Shown here in pieces: positions 44,675 through 56,382 of a stretch of 64,000 bases of DNA. Position 1 is the first letter of the stretch; each line of letters begins with the position of its first letter. The translations under genes were made by a program, and so were the position numbers. The DNA comes from Tanypteryx hageni (Eukaryota > Arthropoda > Insecta > Odonata > Petaluridae): NCBI GenBank assembly GCA_028673005.1, contig CM054118.1, positions 83,825,855 through 83,889,854 of the forward strand, read 5' to 3'. The notes under the pieces are model-generated. The model saw nothing but the letters and a program-made list of their open reading frames with translations. It was not told the DNA's origin and made no database searches.

Positions 44675-44957
44675 CAGAGGTTCACAACATTTTCACAGAC
44701 CCAGCACCCTTTCAAAGACGAACGGAATTCCGCGGCACTCTCGCCTTTTTACAAGGTTGTGTGATTTTATTTACGGGCATCACAACGCTTGAACGCATTC
44801 ATTTACGGATACTGCATCACCATCAGCTTATTGAAAGAAAAGTTATAGCCCTAATGAGCAATCAAACTTTTCAAAAAGTTGATTCATTCACTAAAGCAAG
44901 TTTTTCCCTGCGCCCCAAAATATCATCTGCGGCACCATATTTTGTGAACCATCTTTG
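44675..44957. mobile_element. hAT-type MITE, family H, second copy
   Basis: Starts CAGAGGTTCACAACATTTTC and shares the subterminal block CACCCTTTCAAAGACGAACG then GAATTCCGCGGCA with 37935-38233. The other end has GCGGCACCATATTTTGTGAA then CC. The right tip is decayed and no clear 8-bp duplication remains; GCCTAGAG precedes the left end. Confidence 0.6.
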
Positions 44958-44959
44958 TA

Positions 44960-45955
44960 GAAATTGGTCGTGGAGGGTGGGGGAGAGAGAGAGAAATTGC
45001 AGGAAAAAATATGTCACTGGTGCTACGACCAGAGACCCGACTTATAATCCAAACAAAGGAATAATTACTACCGGGGCTTATTCGACTTAAGTGTTACGGA
45101 AAATATAATCGGGCGAACAAAATTCACACGAAATGGAGATTTATAAAATGATTTAACCGACTTTAATGGAAACGATTGACATCTCCTGCAAATTTCACAA
45201 TTTTTGAACACTTCTGCGTAACATTTCACTTTATTCCTGCTCATAAAAACCTTGTTACCTAAATTCCCTGTGTTGATAAGTAATAATGCTCAAGTCTCAT
45301 AACAGTTATTTTTTCTCTCTTGTGTGAAAATTTAAACGATTAAATAAATTCCTCTTTTATTCGCATAATATTCACACTCTCGGGATAATCTTGCAATATC
45401 AGGAGCTTAAAGAAAATCTTTTCGAGTTTTAACGATATGTTATTCCACAATATGGCTTCCGCTTTTGTACTTTCTTTAATTAATGCAGTTTTTACCAATA
45501 TTTTATTTTCATGTCGTTTTTCCAGCACGCTAATAGGATTTTCTTTTTAACCTTCACCTCAGATCCTTGAAAACCAAAATCTCTCCCATTTGGAGACCAT
45601 TCGCGCAGCAACGAGGTAAAGGTAATCGGTAATATAAATGGAAGAAATTAACGAGACTTCTAAGCTCGTTTTAACGGATAAGGCACCCGAAGAAAATAAA
45701 CAGGAACAGACTAATCCTATTCTAACTATTACAGAAGCGTAAAATTAAAATGGATTTGCTCTTGGGCAGTGTTCTAATTTTGAACGATTACTTAGCCATT
45801 GACCAAGTTTTTGTTTTGGAGAAATATTTTTTTTTCGCTTTCCGAAAGAGAATTCCTCGTTCGGCATCGAAACATTCCACGGAAATCCCAAATGAAACAA
45901 AGAACCTTTAACGATATTAATCGCACTCTCCGTTCTGGAACAATTGGATGAACGG
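44960..45955. other. AT-rich DNA, nothing recognised
   Basis: No supported gene or repeat. Confidence 0.5.
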
Positions 45956-45959
45956 TTGA

Positions 45960-46400
45960 TGGGCGGACGAGGAGGGATGGAGAGTAGGTGGGCAAAATAG
46001 GGGAGAGGGTGAGGTGATGGGAGGGGAAGGTGGTGAGGGGAGGGGTGGGGTAGGGTAAGTGTGAGGGGAGCGGTGGGGGTGAGGGGAGGTGTGGGGTGAA
46101 GGGATGGGTGTGGTTAGGAGAGAGGTGGGGTGAGGGGAGGAGTGGGGTGAGGGGAGGAGTGTGGTGAGTGGAGGGGTGGGGTGAGAAGTGTGGTGAGGGG
46201 AGGAGTGGAGTGAGGGGAAGGGTGAGGGGATGGGGTGAGGGGGAAGGGGCGAGAGGAGGAGAAGGTGACGTTTGCGTTCGAGAGCAGTATGGGGATAGTG
46301 GGAGTTGAGGTTGAGAAGAAGGAGGAGGTGATGTGGAGGGGTTGCGGAGGAGGGGGAGAGGGGGCGGGTGTGAGTTTGGTGGAGGCATTGAGGAAGAGAG
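45960..46400 (+). repeat. G-rich minisatellite, GGTGGGGTGAGGGGAGG units
   Basis: Imperfect copies of GAGGGGAGGAGTGGGGT at 46010-46235 followed by looser purine-rich sequence. Frequent runs of three or more G could form G-quadruplexes. The minus-strand frames at 45792-46411 are Pro/Ser/His artefacts. Confidence 0.9.
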
Positions 46401-46404
46401 CCCT

Positions 46405-47895
46405 CGCTCATCCTGTCAGCTTTATTTCGAAAGCTTTAATAAATGCCCAAAAGTATTTTTTCAACAGTTTACTGCCCTGCCTTTTAGGGATTGATATAAA
46501 ATGTTGACTCACAGTATACGGCTGAGAATGGAACGTTGAGCATGACATAAAAATATGAATTCTAATGGAGACTTTTATCTCGTGCGAGAATTGTAGTAAA
46601 AAATTCACTGGAAATATTCGTGGGTATAATTTTTAGCTATTCATAATTTCGTTTGATATAAATTTCCCTAATATTAAGCAAATTTATGGTAATGTATTGT
46701 ATCCTATTAATCAAATCAACAAGAATTTTTACAAATGTAGTGAAACCGCAAATTAATTTAAAGAATAATTGCTTCTCATTTATTCCCTTGACATTTTTTT
46801 ATTATTTATATATTATGAATGTGTTGTGAGGTATTGTATTTCGAGAAAAATGTCAAAATTGGATTTCATTATTTCATATGAAAATCTGAAGCAAAGTTTT
46901 ACGGAACGTGCGGCAAAATCAACTTGAATAATACCAATTCTGACATATTTTGCGAGCATATTTCATATTTACGTTGGAATGAAATGAAATGAGCAGTCGA
47001 TATTTTCAATTTTTCTTTCAAAATACGAACTCCGCATGTTTCTATAGCCATTGCTGCGTTTAAACGTTTACCCTTCAAATAATCTTCCCTTTTTCATGGG
47101 GCGCTATTACTTTCTAGATAAAAACCTATGGATAGATGAGCATGTCTATATAGAAGCTCAAGATCTCAATAGTCGAAGAGTTTAATTTTGATCAATTGCT
47201 TTGTATATTTTACGTTTGAGCGAATAAATGGAAATTCTTCTGTTGCTAATACATTATTAGACAGAAACAATTTTATTAACCTCTTCTTGTTTTTACTATT
47301 ATTCATATTATTAATTGTAAGGCAAGTATGGAAATTTAGGAATGGTATTTTTTCAAATGAAAGTGTTGAAATGCACCGGTACATTTGCCATAACTAATAT
47401 AGTTATAGTATAAATCCAAGTATCCTTTGAAAGGGAGGATTTTGCATTGAAACCTTCCCAATTTAGACATTTAATAAACCGCATTATAATGCGCTTTATG
47501 ATTGAGCAACTTTTGCAGCTCTCACATGGAAAAGGGACTCGTGGCGAAAAAATATCACATTTGGCGCATAGTTGCACGATTTTCACTTCCAGATACCAAT
47601 TGAATTGTTTCATATCGCAGCGCACGTTAGACGTCGGATAAGAGGGCTAACATTTTCGACTATCGATAATAAAAGGGATAATCCGAGGCAGGTTGCGTAC
47701 AAACACACAAACCGACGAGAAGCACGCGCCACGCATCCTATGTCTTGCACTCGGCAACTCCGCCACTGGAGTCCGCACAAGAATGGAGAAGTCGAAGACC
47801 TTAAAACCCGTCATTTCCTCCAACCAGTCTTTTTATTCTTTTTATCAAACCTTTTCTTCCTAATTTATTCCTTCGTCTGTCACTTCAGAGGAATT
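46405..47895. other. AT-rich DNA, no supported gene
   Basis: The plus frame at 47572-48198 begins in ordinary sequence (MHDFHFQIPIELFHIAAHV) but runs into the pyrimidine tract. No domain is recognised. Confidence 0.4.
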
Positions 47896-47899
47896 TTTT

Positions 47900-49560
47900 T
47901 CGGAGCCGCCTCTTTCCCCCTTCCCTCCCACTCCCCTCTCCTGTCCCCTCATTCCCCTCCCCTTCTGCCCTCTCAATTCTATTCCAAACCGCAACCCCGC
48001 ATCGTTTTCCACTCTTTTCTTCTTCCCCCTTCTCCCATCGTCCCTTCTCCCACCCCCCTTCTCCCAACATCCCCCTTCTCCCACCCCACTCCTTCTCCCA
48101 CCTCCCTCCTTCTCCCACCTCCCCCCCTTCTCCCACCCCCACCCCCCCCACCCCTCTGGCACCCTTCCCTCCTCAACCCACTGCCACTCCCTCTTTAGCC
48201 CCGCCATCCGCTTCGCCCTCTCACTCCCATTATGTTCAGCGATGCCTTTTTCCATTTCTCATTTCTCGATATTCTTTTCCTTTTATATCCAATGTGCCAT
48301 TTTTTAAGGCTTCTGTCCCTCCCTCTCCCTGAAAACTCACTTTTTCGTCAACTTCCTCTTTTGAATGTCGCTTCCAAACCCTCTCTCTCTCCTTTATCCC
48401 TCTCTTTCACTCTCTCCTCCTCTTCCGAGCACTCCCTCCGACGCCAACTTCACCACTCCCTTCATTTTTCCTCCCACTCGTCCCATTTCTCTCAAAGTTC
48501 CAACTGCGACTCTCCACGCAGAATCCGCACCGAGCACACACAATCGTCACCTAACTCTAAACACTCCTCCCTCTCTCCGACTAACTCCTCTTTCCCTTCC
48601 TCTCTCTCTCTCCCCCTCTCACTGCGTTTTTGTTAATTCTCATTCTCATTGCGCTTTGCCCTTTCCCTCTCCCGTGACTCACCCTCTCCCCCTCCATCTC
48701 CACCTCTATCTCCCCCAGTCTCCCCCTTTCCTCCTCTTCTCCAATCTCTTCGCGTATTCCCTACTCCTACTCCCTCTCTCTCTCTGTAACCGCACTCCTT
48801 CCCCTTCGCTTCTCCCTTCACTTCCTTCACCTCCTCCTCTCAATTCACATCTACCGTTCTATCCAATCCTTCTCTCTCTTTTCCATCTTCCGTCTCTCTT
48901 CTCCCTTTATTCTTCGCTAAATTCCCTAATTCTCTCGTCCCGTTTCTCTTATTCCGCATCCCTTTCCTCCTCTCCTCCACGCCTTCCTCTCGCATCATCG
49001 CCGCTCCTACATCCATCCATCCTCTTCCTTCCCTCTGAGCCCCCCCCCCCCCCGCCACCACTTCTCATCCTTCGTTCTCTCATATCCCTCTCTTCAACTC
49101 TCTCGTTTTCTCTACCTCTCTCTCTTTCTCTCTCAACCTCCCTCCCTTAATCTTTCTCTCTCCTACAATCCGCCCTTTTTTCCTCTCTCACTCATTCCTC
49201 TCACTCTTTCCCACAAAAGCCCTTGACTCCGTCTTTTTTCTCCCTCAACGACCATGTTCAAACCACCGCCCGACCTCCTCTTCCCCTCGCTTCCTCCTAC
49301 ACCTCCTTCCACTCCTCCCATCGCCTCTCCTCCTCTTCCTCCTCAAATCCCATCCTTTGCACCTCTCCTCGTCCCTCCGACCTCCTTCTTCCACCGCCCG
49401 CTTCCTTCCTCTTCTCTAGCGCAAGTCCTCCTCTCCTCTTAACCCATTCTCGCTCCCTCACGACTCCCTCGGCTAAAGCTCTTATATATCTCTTCTTGGT
49501 AACTTTAATTCCCACTTTCTCTGCCTTAAAACTCTTCAGAATCCTCCTCCTACGTCTCCT
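47900..49560 (+). repeat. 1.65-kb pyrimidine-rich tract
   Basis: The plus strand is overwhelmingly C and T throughout. A CCTTCTCCCACC minisatellite lies at 48030-48140 and a run of 16 C at 49040-49055. Long Ser/Pro/Leu frames here (such as 48365-49150) and Gly/Arg/Glu frames opposite are composition artefacts. Confidence 0.9.
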
Positions 49561-49564
49561 TAAC

Positions 49565-50375
49565 TGATTGCCATGTCTCCATTAGCCTTCATCTCTCTTT
49601 TATTTCAATCTATTCTTTAAGAGATCGCGTTTTTTGCAAAACTTCTATTCTTCTATTCGTTATAAAAAGCGAAAGAAAAAGCGGAATGTTTTATCCGAGG
49701 AATTTTATCGGCCTAAAATAGCATTTTAACATCATTTATACCGTGGGAATATTGACGAAAATACTCTTGAAATGCTATTATCCAAGACAAAGACTTTTTA
49801 TATCAAGTTGAAAGAAGAAATTAATGATGCACTTAACGGAAAAAAAGCGTGCTTTAATGAAACTTGCGATAAAATACTTTATTTTATTATTCTGCAAAAT
49901 CAATGAAAATTGAAAAACGGTACACTTTGACTAGCACTTGCGATCACTTCAATCTTTTAATTTTTTGCAATTATTCCAGAATTGTATGATAATATGCGCG
50001 TAGATAGTTCCGCCGCGTAGGAAGTCGAATTTAATTTTTTTCTTGAGAAGCTGTTTTTAATCACTATTTCTATAGTCATGAAATATCCAATTTTGATTAG
50101 GACATTTTAGTCAAAATGAAGCGTAATTCATTAAACAAGCCTTAATTTTTTGAAAGTGCATCAAAATAGAGTGGTTGAAATCAAAAGAGGTTATAACCCG
50201 ATCCATATAAGTTAACTTGAAAAACACAGGCAATGCGATTAATCATCCCTACTCTCTATTCTTCAATCACTTCGCACTCGAGAACAATCTCGGTTCCACA
50301 TTCGCCCCCTCGGGACCAGAAAACTTTTTCCTAACCATCGACCTCTTCAAAAATGCCCGCCATCTACTTCCTGCC
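49565..50375. other. AT-rich DNA, nothing recognised
   Basis: No supported gene or repeat. Confidence 0.5.
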
Positions 50376-50462
50376 TCCTCCACTCCCCTCAAAAACGCCT
50401 TCGCTCTCCCATCTCTCCCCCCGTGTTCTCCCTTCCACCAATTCCCCTTCCACTCTACACTC

Positions 50463-50768
50463 CCACCACCTTCATTCTCACCTCCTTCATTCCCACCTCC
50501 TTCATTCCCACCTTCTTCATTCCCACCTCCTTCATTCCCACCTCCTTCATTTCCACCTCCTTGACTCCCACCTCCTTCACTCCCACCTAATTCACTCCCA
50601 CCTCCTTCATTCCCACCTCCTTCATTACCACCTCCTTCATTCCCGCCTCCTTCACTCCCACCTCCTTCACTCCCACCTCATTCACTCCCACCTCCTTCAT
50701 TCCCACCTCCTTCATTACCACCTCCTTCACTCCCGCCTCCTTCATTCCCGCCTCCTTCACTCCCACCC
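50463..50768 (+). repeat. 15-bp minisatellite, CACCTCCTTCATTCC
   Basis: About 20 tandem copies with few changes (CATTCC to CACTCC or CATTACC). The 15-bp unit keeps frame, so a translated frame at 50353-51060 shows a repeating HLLHS pentapeptide; this is a consequence of the repeat length. A (CT)n run follows at 51018-51045. Confidence 0.95.
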
Positions 50769-51017
50769 GCCGCAACACAAATATATTTCACTCAGTTCCT
50801 CGCCCCCAAACGATATCCCCTCCTGCTTCTCCCCTCCACCCTCCAACTCTGTTTATCTATTTTCCTCGTTTACTTCATCATTGAAGACCTTCTGCAGGCT
50901 CACTCTCCTACTAAACCACTTCTCTCTTAATCCGGACCTTTTTCTATCCTTTCCCATTATTCATATCACCTTATCCACTTCCTATTCTTCCTCACTTCCA
51001 ACGCTTACAGTTATAAC

Positions 51018-51045
51018 TCTCTCTCTCTCTCTCTCTCTCTCTCGC
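51018..51045 (+). repeat. (CT)n microsatellite
   Basis: Pure CT run ending at CGCTATG. Confidence 0.9.
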
Positions 51046-51182
51046 TATGTAATTCTTTGATGCACTTATAAATCGTTAATTCTAACGTGTTATGTTCCCA
51101 GCGGATACATCTCTTGCGTACGCGCAATGTAAACCTATGTACGAGGTAGTGCAATGAATAGTTGGATTGCAAGGTAGGAGAG

Positions 51183-51412
51183 AAACCTGGTACCGGCTTT
51201 TAGCACCAAGGCTTAACGTCCCTTACAAAGGGCGGAGTGTTGATTTGAGCGCGCTCCTCATTTCTCTTTTTCTCGTTGGATCGTCCTCGCCTCCTTAGTT
51301 CCAACACGCACCAAAAGGGGGCCGGGCTTCCTCGGAAATAATACTTAAGGACTTTAACCGTCGTTTTAGCTGGCGGGGCCAACACTCTAACTACTACACC
51401 TCCGGATTCTCC
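51183..51412 (-). mobile_element. tRNA-derived SINE, copy 2
   Basis: On the minus strand, GGTGTAGTAGTTAGAGTGTT (box A-like, plus 51377-51396) lies at the 5' end and GGTACCAGGTTTCTCTCC at the 3' end. Both match copy 1 at 14825-15060, as does the AAGGGACGTTAAGCC / AAGGGATGATAAGC body. The box B region is poorly conserved. Confidence 0.6.
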
Positions 51413-51414
51413 AA

Positions 51415-52700
51415 TAGTTAATTATTATTTCATTCTTCATACGCCAACGAATTATTTCCGATTCTACATCTAGTGCTGTAAATAATGACGCATCTGAATT
51501 CCTTATTGAAGAAAAAACAATAAATTTCAAATTACCCGACAAGAGGGCGATACAAAACTTTCAAACCATTAAATTAAAATACGTCAGTCTATGTGTTAAT
51601 TGTTGTCAGTGTAACATAAATTCGAAAATTTACGAATTAACTAATCCGTCGTGGGAGCCAGGCGGAAAGTAGACATTTTCCATTTTCCATGAGTTCAAGT
51701 TGGTAGCGTAGAAAATTCCAATTTGAAAATTTTTAATCTCTCGATGCTCACGATTATTTATGGCATGCATTATTTACATGAAATGTAATAAAAAGATTCT
51801 TAAAACAGCAGCATTCCGGGCGAAATAGATCTTTCCGTGGCACTCGAGGCAAACTATGTGACAAACTTCAACCGAATATTCGTCTTACCCGCATCTATCA
51901 CGCTCTCTCTCTCTCTAATAAAGTCGTTTGTCTGTCTGTCTGTCTCTCTACCTGCGGCTGCTCTAAAAAGTCCTCTCATTCCCAAGGGTTAATAATTCAA
52001 CCTCAACCACGCACGCCGCCTTGGTTATCAATGCCAACCCAGATAAATCCGCAATGCTCGCGGAACTACATCTTCCGTGAACTTGGTCATACGCGCAATT
52101 CACTTTGCCCCCCCTCTCTTTAAAATCCCCGGAGATTAGGCAAATATTTATCGTTTGTAGAAATTTAAATTCCATCGCAATTTACAGCTAGAGAGGATTG
52201 CGCTGCAACTGCTTCGAGTGGCATGATAAAATTTTGGTTGACTTTGACGAGAAGTTTGAAGGGTTGAATTTTTTAGTCGAACGTTTCATTATTCATGCTT
52301 CTGTCCACGGTCCGAATGGCTAAAGAGCATAGTTCGTGGAAAATGTCGTAATGTAAAGGTTTAAACTAATTTTCCAAAAATGAGAAAAGGTCCTTCGCCT
52401 CCATTGGTTGTCATTGAAACACTTTTATGTTTGTTTTTCACGAAGTTTCTTGCTTTTTTGGCCTAGAGTGTATTTGAAATTGTGTTCGAACATAATAGGG
52501 AGCATTATACAATTAATTAGAATGAACATGCGACAGGATTATACTTATGTATCTTTTACCACACCTATGATGGAATTCACATTTTAATAAAAATATTTGT
52601 GGAATATCGCTTAAATTCTTTTAAAAGTAAAACAGCATTGTTGGTCTTTCCCCTGTTTTTAGGCGTTCTTCACAAAAAGTAAAAAATCTGTTGTCTCCAT
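51415..52700. other. Mostly unique DNA, no supported gene
   Basis: The minus frame at 51963-52175 (70 codons) has normal composition but no recognised family. Short CT runs occur at 51903-51917. Confidence 0.4.
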
Positions 52701-52706
52701 CACATG

Positions 52707-53384
52707 ACTTTCTCCATACCTGTAAAATTTATAAAAATTCCAAATAATTTAAATGATGATAAATATTTTAAGGAACTGTGAGAAAAATTTAGATTTAACA
52801 AATAACAGAATTAACTCAAACCATAGCCTTCCGATATGGGATATAGCCACAGAGCTCCAATATTTAAGAAAAGAAAAAGGAGCGTTACTAAGACGTAAGT
52901 TAGCGTCAATTGTTAATAGTCGTCGGCAGGTGGAGCGGTGGTGGCAGCTATAAATATAAGATATCTCTTAAACAATGCATTATGTGGGAAATATTTCAAA
53001 CAAAATTTGTAGAAAATTAAATTTCCTACAACGTTTATTCCAGTACATTTTACATATATCAAATATTGAAGCAAATACTTTAAAATAACGGATAAGTAAC
53101 AAGAGTAAACACCCACTTCCGGTTGACCGATATTTACCAAAAACAAATTAGTTCTTGTGACTTTCATACAAATTTTAAATATGACATTTCGCATTGACTT
53201 GATTAAGAGTTTTCGAGCTAGATCACCCACAAAAATGCTGTCACATACACGAACACAGAGACATCATCGTGATAATTGTCAAAACGTGTTCAGGGGACCT
53301 CAAAACGTGTATTTCCGTTGAAATCTCTAAATCGATTTTTTTCATTAAAGCAATACTTTCCCCTATATTACGTATGGAGAAAGT
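52707..53384 (-). mobile_element. F1 copy D with intact 13-bp inverted ends
   Basis: ACTTTCTCCATAC at 52707-52719 and its exact reverse complement GTATGGAGAAAGT at 53372-53384 bound a 678-bp copy of F1. All family landmarks are present in reverse order. No transposase is encoded; it is best classed as a nonautonomous DNA transposon of unknown superfamily. The pair with copy E (54378-55038) is head to head. Confidence 0.8.
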
Positions 53385-54377
53385 AATAAAGAACGCCTTA
53401 TGACCAGGTCGTGTCAATTCGTCCGTCCGTCTGTCCGCATATTTCCTCCTCAAAACTACTAGTCGGATATTCATTAAATTTGGTATTTAGGACATAAAAG
53501 CAAAGAAAATAAGAAAATGACATAAATGGCTACCGCAGCCTAATCGGTAGTGTCACTTTACAAGTGACGAAAAATGAGCTTTTCCTTATATCTCGTAAAA
53601 TATCACTTATAACATCAAGTCTTTAATCCTAAACTACTAACGTTGAGTCAGGCTGACTCCACACCACATATTTTGCATCATAGTTCGGACTCTTTTTACA
53701 ATATTGCTCCGGTGACTTCAGTGCCTTCAAATGATGTGATGACTAATCTTATCAGTGTACAGTTGGTGAAATAGCTTACGTATAGTAATTTTTGTACGTT
53801 AGTAATTGTGCTTATATAATCCACCAATCGTACAAAAATGACGCGATCAAATTTTCTAAAATAAATTGGCTAAGGATTTAGTTATTCCCCACTTGCATAG
53901 AAGAGCAACAAATTATCGGATATCTAGTGATGTGCGATTTTAAACATTCCTTTCAAGGAAGGCCTGGGCGAGAAGGAGCGTCTTGAAAAGAGGGTTTGCT
54001 GCTCCTTCTGCGTTCTAAAACTGTACTAAATGTAAACGGACAATTTGTCTCGCATGTGCCAAACAAATATATTCCGATTGTGTTCAGGAATGACTTTGAG
54101 ATTTTCAGCTACAAGGTTTTTAACATAGTTCACTTTAAAAAAATAAGAATAGATTTAAAATTATTTATACTTCTTATTCCTAGAAGCCCAATCATTAACT
54201 TTACCTAGCAAAAATGTTTAAATAAAAAAATTGAGGTCGTTATAGGAAAAAAATATAAAGGAGTCTGTGTTACTCCAAGTTAGTAGTTGAGTGATTTTTT
54301 CACGATAGTAGTTAAGGGTTAACCAAAAATTGTATAACTAATCAAATTGCATCTGCTTTGTCCATTCGTCCATTTTA
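53385..54377. other. DNA between two inverted F1 copies
   Basis: About 990 bp. Its left part has GTCCGTCCGTCTGTCCGC at 53430-53447, a motif class seen near transposon ends. The frame at 53996-54208 has no family features. Confidence 0.45.
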
Positions 54378-55038
54378 ACTTTCTCCATACATAGTATAAG
54401 GGAAACTATTGTTTTCATCGAAAAAATCGATTTCGAGATTTCAACGGAAATGCACGTTTTGAGGTCCCCTGAACACGTTTTGACTATTTTCTTGATGATG
54501 TCTCTGTGTGTGTATGTGACAGTTTTTATGGGAGCTCTAACTCAAGAACTATTGATCAGGTCAACGCGAAATTTTATATTTGACATTTTTGTTAAAGGCA
54601 AAAGAAAGGATTAGTTTTTGGTAAAAATCTGTCAAGCGGATGTCACATCCATTTTTTTATTTGCTTTAATATTTGATTAACGTAAAATGCTATTGCAATA
54701 TGATGTTGTTGGGAATTTAATTTTCTACAACCTTTGTTTGAAATTTTTTCCTATATAATGCATTGTTTAAAAGATATTTTAAAAACTAAATATTTTACCT
54801 GCCACCACCACGCCACCTACCGGTGTAAACATTTTACCCTTAGTTACGTCATAGTAACCCTCCTTTTTATTTTCTTGTTTGTTGGAGCTTCCTGGCTATA
54901 TCCAGTGTCAGGAGGCTGTGGTTTGAGTTTATATCTGTTCTTTGTGATGTCTTTGAATCATTCTCGCAGTTCCTTAAAATATTTATTATCATTTCACATA
55001 TTTGTGATTTTTAGAAATGTTTCAGGTATGGAGAAAGT
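54378..55038 (+). mobile_element. F1 copy E with intact 13-bp inverted ends
   Basis: ACTTTCTCCATAC at 54378-54390 and GTATGGAGAAAGT at 55026-55038, a perfect inverted pair around 661 bp. It is the best-defined copy in the plus orientation. A frame at 54734-55108 resembles frames in copies A and C over short stretches (F-TFSHIMH, VTLLFIFL) but crosses the element end. Confidence 0.8.
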
Positions 55039-55059
55039 CATCTGGTCAGATCAGATTTT

Positions 55060-55679
55060 TATCGAGAGAGTAGCCGATATCAAGAAAATCAAACTAGAAA
55101 AGTCGTAATTCACTTTGAACTTATTGTTAAATATTTTTCCCGTCTTTTTTAATTTTTGTCTACGAAAAACAATCTTCGTGGTAACTGAAGTAAGCAATAT
55201 CTGCTGTAAATACAGAATTAGTTTAATTTTATTTCGTGCTCACGCAACATTAGGTAAATGAAGGGAAATGGATTACCTACGCGAAGAAATGAACGTAAAT
55301 ACGTCTATTTATTTACGTGTACACAGCGTTTGTAAGAGAAAAGAAATGTGTAATTTACGACAAAGGAATGAACGCGAACATAAAGGTTATATTATTAATG
55401 TTTGAGCGAGGCATGTTCTAGAATAATTGTCGATTGTTTTATTAATTACGACTGATTAGGAAATACGTCCGTGAATCAAACATACATTATTTCATTGGCA
55501 TCACTACTGGGCCATCATTTTTCAGTTCTTAGATATTATATTAAGCCATTAACATTTATCTTTTTTGACATGATTGCATAAATGCCTCGCATGTAAGCAC
55601 GCATGCTGTGTGCATCTTTTCTCTCTTGTTAAATTCGGAGGCGGAATTTTTCTAAGCGGCGGAAATAAATATGGGAATC
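55060..55679. other. AT-rich DNA, nothing recognised
   Basis: No supported gene or repeat. Confidence 0.5.
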
Positions 55680-55687
55680 CTACATAT

Positions 55688-55904
55688 CAGAGGTGGCCAA
55701 ACAGCGTTTCTCCACAGGACACAATGACATAGTGTGACTCGAGACGTGTTTGGGATGCCTAATGGACATGCATTATATCCGAATTGCTTTGGATACAGGT
55801 TGCTTTACTTTTCTAAATTTATGAGCGCAGAATGTCATGCGGCTCTCAAACTTCTGAAAATCATCGTATGCGGCTTCTAGAGCAAGTAGGTTATGCCACC
55901 CCTG
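55688..55904. mobile_element. hAT-type MITE, 217 bp, perfect target duplication
   Basis: Ends CAGAGGTGGCCAAAC and GGTTATGCCACCCCTG are inverted. They are flanked on both sides by the identical octamer CTACATAT (55680-55687 and 55905-55912). An exact 8-bp duplication marks a hAT insertion and suggests relative youth. It has no coding capacity. Confidence 0.9.
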
Positions 55905-55914
55905 CTACATATAG

Positions 55915-56374
55915 TAATTTTGAAGTGTAGCCGCTTGTGTGCGTTCTTCACGCCTTTGTTTAACTAGTCACAACGCTTTGTTAGATTACCTAGAAATAAG
56001 ACACAAACTAGAGGTTTGAACATAAGTGCAGTAGAGAGAAAAAAATTTATTTTTCTCAAAGAGATAATCCGAATCCATACCGGATTAGCTTCAAAACTCA
56101 TTTAGATCAAGAAACAAATGGAATTTTTCTATATTTTAACAATGAGAAATTCTGAAACCACGAAAACAAGTCCATTGCTTTTATTTTATGCAATGCTTTT
56201 AAATGGGAAATGGGAGAGAGAACTACAGCCTGCATTCGCTCACTTCTGTCGAATGGGTCTAACTATAATACACTTTTTTCTTTTTTTCCATCTTTTCTGA
56301 AAAGTATATAGGTTTGAGTCTCTGGATAACTTTTTCTACGATTAAGGAATTTGCATGTAAACATTCTCGGGACT
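55915..56374. other. AT-rich DNA, nothing recognised
   Basis: The frame at 56118-56300 has no family features. Confidence 0.5.
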
Positions 56375-56382
56375 CTCTATAT

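Noticed and set aside
48365..49150. 261-codon plus frame
   Set aside because: It lies wholly within the 1.65-kb pyrimidine tract; amino-acid content follows base composition.
50463..50768. Regular short repeat resembling a CRISPR array
   Set aside because: Units are directly tandem with no unique spacers, and the genome is eukaryotic.
50353..51060. 235-codon frame with HLLHS repeats
   Set aside because: The pentapeptide repeat is produced by a 15-bp minisatellite; no start context or homology.
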